A DNA stretch of 24,849 bases from JBAXRT01 sp037131065. Lineage in GTDB: Bacteria; Bacteroidota; Bacteroidia; Bacteroidales; FEN-979. Of the stretch, positions 24,463 through 24,849 are shown piece after piece. How positions within the stretch are numbered: the first letter of the stretch is position 1; every line of letters starts with the position of its first letter. Below the pieces are notes generated by a model. The model was not told the origin of the DNA. It did no database searches and saw nothing but the letters and a program-made list of their open reading frames with translations. The position numbers and the translations under genes are program-made. The stretch is taken from the NCBI GenBank assembly GCA_037131065.1, contig JBAXRT010000032.1:1-24849 (forward strand). The letters run 5' to 3'.

Positions 24463-24849
24463 CTAGACGAAAGTATAGTAAGCGTTGATCAGGAAATTCC
24501 AGGCGGTCACAATAAAAGTGGCAACAAGCTTGGAGACATAGAAATTTACCTTTAATTTTCCTGCCATGGCCCACACGATCAGCAGGTTGATGCCGAGACC
24601 GATCAGGGCAATGATGAAAAACCTGGTAAACTCGAGGGTAACATTCGGGTTGTGACTATGAAAAGTCCACATCCTGTTCAGCATGTAGTTTGTCGTTGCT
24701 GCAATGATGAACCCCATGGCATTGGAGAGATATTTCTGGATCTTAAGGATCTCCTTGCTCAGAAAAGTGATCCCGAAATCGACTATGATTCCGGAAAGCC
24801 CGACGATGCAGAACTTGACGAACTTCAGCAGAAAGACTTCAGTAAAAAA
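24463..24849 (-). CDS. GtrA-family membrane protein (partial, N-terminus beyond window)
   Basis: The frame is open from base 24849 to the stop at 24463, 128 visible residues. An ATG at 24717 is internal, because the upstream residues (FVKFCIVGLSGIIVDFG) are a perfect family start. Four membrane helices are seen: FVKFCIVGLSGIIVDFGITF, then NAMGFIIAATTNYMLNRMWTF, RFFIIALIGLGINLLIVWAM and KLVATFIVTAWNFLINAYY, with the conserved N-x-x-W-T-F and WNF patterns. GtrA-type proteins are thought to flip polyprenyl-linked sugars or help glycosyltransfer in the inner membrane. Only a few N-terminal residues are likely missing. Confidence 0.93.
   Translation of the reverse strand, partial: FFTEVFLLKFVKFCIVGLSGIIVDFGITFLSKEILKIQKYLSNAMGFIIAATTNYMLNRMWTFHSHNPNVTLEFTRFFIIALIGLGINLLIVWAMAGKLKVNFYVSKLVATFIVTAWNFLINAYYTFV

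Overview
The window reads as chromosomal DNA of a Bacteroidota bacterium, probably a Bacteroidales-like environmental lineage. The grounds are type IX secretion (T9SS) C-terminal sorting domains, PKD-rich giant secreted proteins, DUF4271 next to hemD, and several promoters of the Bacteroidota type (TAnnTTTG at -7). No rRNA, tRNA, transposase, integrase, phage gene or CRISPR array was seen.

Left part (1-5670, minus strand): one uninterrupted reading frame of 1890 codons that leaves the window at base 1. It encodes a signal peptide, an N-terminal Ig/PKD-like segment and about 20 tandem PKD-type repeats of roughly 89 residues; most units carry a matched pair of cysteines. The C-terminus is outside the window. 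A 343-bp intergenic region follows, with a good plus-strand promoter and a possibly structured leader ahead of a 103-aa lipoprotein gene.

Middle (6346-14258, minus strand): a 523-aa secreted protein of unknown function with its own promoter. Upstream of it lies a two-gene unit encoding T9SS cargo proteins of 1519 and 549 aa, which share a fibronectin-III-like module. The unit ends in a clear rho-independent terminator. Upstream again are dnaK (with a strong ribosome binding site and its own terminator) and an unknown lipoprotein.

Right part (17.5-24.5 kb, plus strand): a compact co-directional housekeeping cluster, panB - rluA-type pseudouridine synthase - DUF4271 membrane protein - hemD - rnpA - yidD - S41 C-terminal processing protease - cdd - chaN-like. 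Several neighbours overlap. It is divergent from the lipoprotein gene at 16496-17491, with back-to-back promoters in a 72-bp spacer. A GtrA-family gene, cut by the window end, converges on chaN with one base between them.

The most notable items are the giant cysteine-paired PKD array, the alternative pairings in the leader before the small lipoprotein, the heptamer repeat between yidD and the S41 protease, and the dyad repeats upstream of dnaK. I found no convincing evidence of a new multi-gene system here.
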